A stretch of DNA of 6,705 nt from Candidatus Nomurabacteria bacterium (lineage in GTDB: Bacteria; Patescibacteriota; Minisyncoccia; Phycocordibacterales; UBA9973), in the NCBI GenBank assembly GCA_943356425.1, contig CALRFE010000017.1:1-6705 (forward strand), written 5' to 3'. The first letter of the stretch is position 1. Each line of letters opens with the position of its first letter. Below are positions 4,743 through 6,705 of this stretch, in pieces. The notes under the pieces were generated by a model. That model was given only the letters and a program-made list of their open reading frames with translations, did not search any database and had not been told where the DNA came from. The translations under genes were made by a program, and so were the position numbers.

Positions 4743-5276
4743 ATGAACAAGAACACAGGTATCATTATTGGAATTATCGCACTCGTCGTGCTCGCGGGAG
4801 GAATATATGCATTTAAAAATAAAAGAGATGATGCAATGATGGCTAAAGAAAAAATGGAGCAGAAAGCCATGGAGGATCAAAAAGAGACTCTAGAAAAAGC
4901 GATGATGAAAGATGGTACTACTAAGACGGACAATATGATGAAAGGGGAAGATGTGATGATGAAAGCTGGCTCATATGAAGCGTATTCATCTGAGAAAGTA
5001 ATGCTTGCTTCGACTGCTCACGATGTCGTTTTGTTCTTCAGAGCAAGTTGGTGTCCAACATGTATTGGTCTTGATAAAGACATCAAAGCAAATCTTGGGA
5101 AGATTCCAGCAAGCCTCACTATCCTTGATGTTAATTATGATAATTCAAAAGACCTGAAGCATAAGTATGGTGTGACGTATCAACACACATTTGTACAAGT
5201 TGCTGCCGATGGCACTATGATCAAGAAATGGAGCGGTAGCCCGACGCTGTCTGCTCTCGTGTCTGAAGTACAATAA
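4743..5276 (+). CDS. membrane-anchored thioredoxin-like protein with Met-rich linker
   Basis: A 177-residue protein. An N-terminal membrane anchor (about 6-23) is followed by a linker (31-74) with ten methionines in 44 residues, mostly as MM pairs beside lysine or acidic residues. A thioredoxin-fold domain follows from about 78. The active site is WCPTC with C104 and C107, preceded by the strand VVLFFRAS; the later part has YGVTYQHTFVQV. The residue aligned with the conserved cis-proline of thioredoxins is H148. Topology places the catalytic domain outside the cytoplasm, where it would exchange disulfides. It lies one base ahead of the DipZ-like gene, whose CcdA domain is the obvious electron source. 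The Met-rich linker could bind Cu(I) or absorb oxidants; this is inference. Confidence 0.9.
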   Translation: MNKNTGIIIGIIALVVLAGGIYAFKNKRDDAMMAKEKMEQKAMEDQKETLEKAMMKDGTTKTDNMMKGEDVMMKAGSYEAYSSEKVMLASTAHDVVLFFRASWCPTCIGLDKDIKANLGKIPASLTILDVNYDNSKDLKHKYGVTYQHTFVQVAADGTMIKKWSGSPTLSALVSEVQ

Positions 5277-5277
5277 T

Positions 5278-6705
5278 ATGTTATTTCTCCTAATTTCATT
5301 TTTAGGTGGAATTCTAACAGTTCTTGCTCCATGTATTTTGCCGTTATTGCCGGTAATTGTAGGTGGCTCTCTTTCGGATGGACGTGTGAACAAAAAGAAA
5401 GCAGTAACCGTGGTGGTAGCTCTCGGTCTTTCAGTGATCTTGTTCACACTACTTTTAAAAGTAAGTACCTTATTTATAACTATTCCGGAATATACCTGGA
5501 AACTTATTTCAGGAGGGATCGTATTGTTTCTAGGTCTCGTCACGCTTTTTCCGTCGCTTTGGGAAAATGAGTTTCTTGCAAAGTTGAGCGCGCGGTCTAA
5601 TATTCTTCTTGGCAAGGGCGACCAAAAGAAAAGTTTTTGGGGCGACGTCATTGTGGGAGCATCACTTGGTCCAGTATTTTCGACATGTAGTCCAACATAT
5701 TTCATTGTTCTTGCCACGGTATTGCCAGTCGATCCTCTTTTAGGGATGGTGTATTTACTTTCCTATACCGTCGGGTTATGTCTGTCACTTCTTGTGGTTA
5801 CGTTTGTGGGTCAAAGAATAATGGCTAAATTGGGAGTTGCTTCAGATCCAAAAGGAACATTCAAGAGAGTGCTCGGTGTTATTTTTATTCTTGTCGGAGT
5901 TGCTATTTTGACCGGGTATGACAAAAAAATTGAATCAAATATCATTGGAGCAGGATTCTTTGATGTGACAAAAATAGAACAGAAACTTTTGGAGAAAAAT
6001 AATACACCGATTGATGCGGAGTCAAAAAGTAAAAATGATGTGATGGAGGAAAAATTAATTATGAAAAAAGATTCTTCCTCATATCTCACACTTTCTCAAA
6101 AAGATGCAAAATATAAGAAAGTACCAGAACTAAGCTCAATAGACGGATATATAAATACTGATGGAAAACCGATCACCCTCGCATCACTTAAGGGCAAAGT
6201 AGTACTTCTTGATATTTGGACATATAGTTGTATCAACTGTCAGCGAACGTTGCCGTATATCAATGATTGGTATGGAAAATACAAAGATCAGGGACTGGAA
6301 GTCATCGGGCTCCATACGCCTGAATTTGGGTTTGAAAAAATACAGGCGAATGTAGAAAAAGCGGTACAAGGTTTTGATATCAAATATCCGGTCGTTCTTG
6401 ATAATGACTATTCAACATGGCAAGCGCTCGATAATCAATATTGGCCACGGAAATATCTCATAGATATCGATGGATATATCGTATATGATCACATCGGTGA
6501 AGGAAATTACAAAGAGACAGAGGAAGCTATCCAACATGCTCTAGAAGAACGAGAAGCTCGGATGGGTATGGAAGATAAAATTCCAAAGACGACATCAAAT
6601 CCAACTAATGCTATTTCTTTTGAATCAGGCAACATTGGTAGTCCTGAAGTCTATTTCGGATCAGCTCGTAATCAATATTTCGCAAATGGGAAACGTAACG
6701 TGAAT
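5278..6705 (+). CDS. dipZ: DipZ-type fusion: CcdA membrane domain plus TlpA-like redoxin (3' end off window)
   Basis: The frame is open from the ATG at 5278 to the right edge (476 codons, no stop). Residues 1-220 are a CcdA/DsbD-type membrane domain with about six helices and the paired redox cysteines in LAPCILPLLP (C19) and GPVFSTCSPTYF (C137). A charged linker (about 221-280) leads to an exported AhpC/TSA-TlpA-like domain with LDIWTYSCINC (C318, C321), IGLHTPEFGFEK, and the cis-proline in YWPRKYLID (P390). The segment GSPEVYFGSARNQYFA (454-469) begins the C-terminal domain typical of DipZ. CcdA accepts electrons from cytoplasmic thioredoxin and passes them to the fused redoxin to reduce disulfides or oxidised thiols outside. 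WTYSCINC is characteristic of DipZ-type proteins. It forms one operon with the thioredoxin gene, separated by one base. Confidence 0.92.
   Translation, partial: MLFLLISFLGGILTVLAPCILPLLPVIVGGSLSDGRVNKKKAVTVVVALGLSVILFTLLLKVSTLFITIPEYTWKLISGGIVLFLGLVTLFPSLWENEFLAKLSARSNILLGKGDQKKSFWGDVIVGASLGPVFSTCSPTYFIVLATVLPVDPLLGMVYLLSYTVGLCLSLLVVTFVGQRIMAKLGVASDPKGTFKRVLGVIFILVGVAILTGYDKKIESNIIGAGFFDVTKIEQKLLEKNNTPIDAESKSKNDVMEEKLIMKKDSSSYLTLSQKDAKYKKVPELSSIDGYINTDGKPITLASLKGKVVLLDIWTYSCINCQRTLPYINDWYGKYKDQGLEVIGLHTPEFGFEKIQANVEKAVQGFDIKYPVVLDNDYSTWQALDNQYWPRKYLIDIDGYIVYDHIGEGNYKETEEAIQHALEEREARMGMEDKIPKTTSNPTNAISFESGNIGSPEVYFGSARNQYFANGKRNVN

Noticed and set aside
5145..5717. 190-codon minus-strand frame
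   Set aside because: It lies opposite the thioredoxin end and the CcdA domain, both clearly coding on the plus strand, and its translation is low-complexity and basic.
6061..6705. Separate redoxin gene starting at the ATG at 6061
   Set aside because: The frame is continuous with the CcdA domain with no stop or ribosome binding site, and CcdA-redoxin fusion is the normal DipZ arrangement.

Overview
This window comes from an AT-rich bacterial genome with short, tightly packed genes. Several genes have no visible Shine-Dalgarno sequence or have promoters sitting almost on the start codon. Together with the repertoire (many small proteins, a MMKxG-type membrane thioredoxin, DUF1905 and VOC accessory genes, an XRE gene paired with a DER-motif membrane protein), this suggests a Patescibacteria/CPR-like (Parcubacteria-type) chromosome. 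That assignment is inference from gene style. No rRNA, ribosomal protein or other marker gene is present.

Layout. Bases 1-220 hold a decayed XRE-type regulator with an internal deletion and a 4-base frameshift. Bases 233-1211 carry two unrecognised single-pass membrane proteins of apparently opposite topology, closed by a perfect hairpin terminator (1219-1246). A small minus-strand protein with GIY-YIG-like features (1351-1638) is transcribed divergently from an XRE-Panacea (SocA/DUF4065-like) antitoxin gene (1767-2456). That gene overlaps by 11 nt a probable toxin gene with RelE-like sequence features (2446-2841), so the pair looks like a PanAT toxin-antitoxin operon. A compact GC-rich block follows (2841-2950). 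It contains two hairpins and the second copy of a 19-base exact direct repeat whose first copy (59-77) lies in the broken XRE gene. The repeats bound the whole 2.9 kb accessory segment.

Bases 2962-3957 are a minus-strand cluster of three small genes: a PhnB-like VOC protein, a DUF1905 protein and a 64-65 aa CxxC/HxxxxH protein. Bases 4079-4643 hold a second regulator/effector pair, a 70 aa XRE repressor-like protein overlapping by 11 nt a four-helix membrane protein with a DER motif. A 30-base perfect palindrome follows (4661-4690). It acts as terminator for that pair and also contains the -35 box of the next promoter.

The last 2 kb is an extracytoplasmic thiol-redox operon. It comprises a membrane-anchored thioredoxin with a Met-rich linker and a WCPTC site (4743-5276), then, after a single base, a DipZ-type fusion of a CcdA electron-transfer membrane domain to a TlpA-like redoxin (5278 to the right edge, incomplete). 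CcdA would bring electrons across the membrane, and the redoxin and thioredoxin would use them to reduce or rearrange disulfides outside the cytoplasm. The four-cysteine exported protein at 233-736 is a conceivable client, but nothing links them directly.
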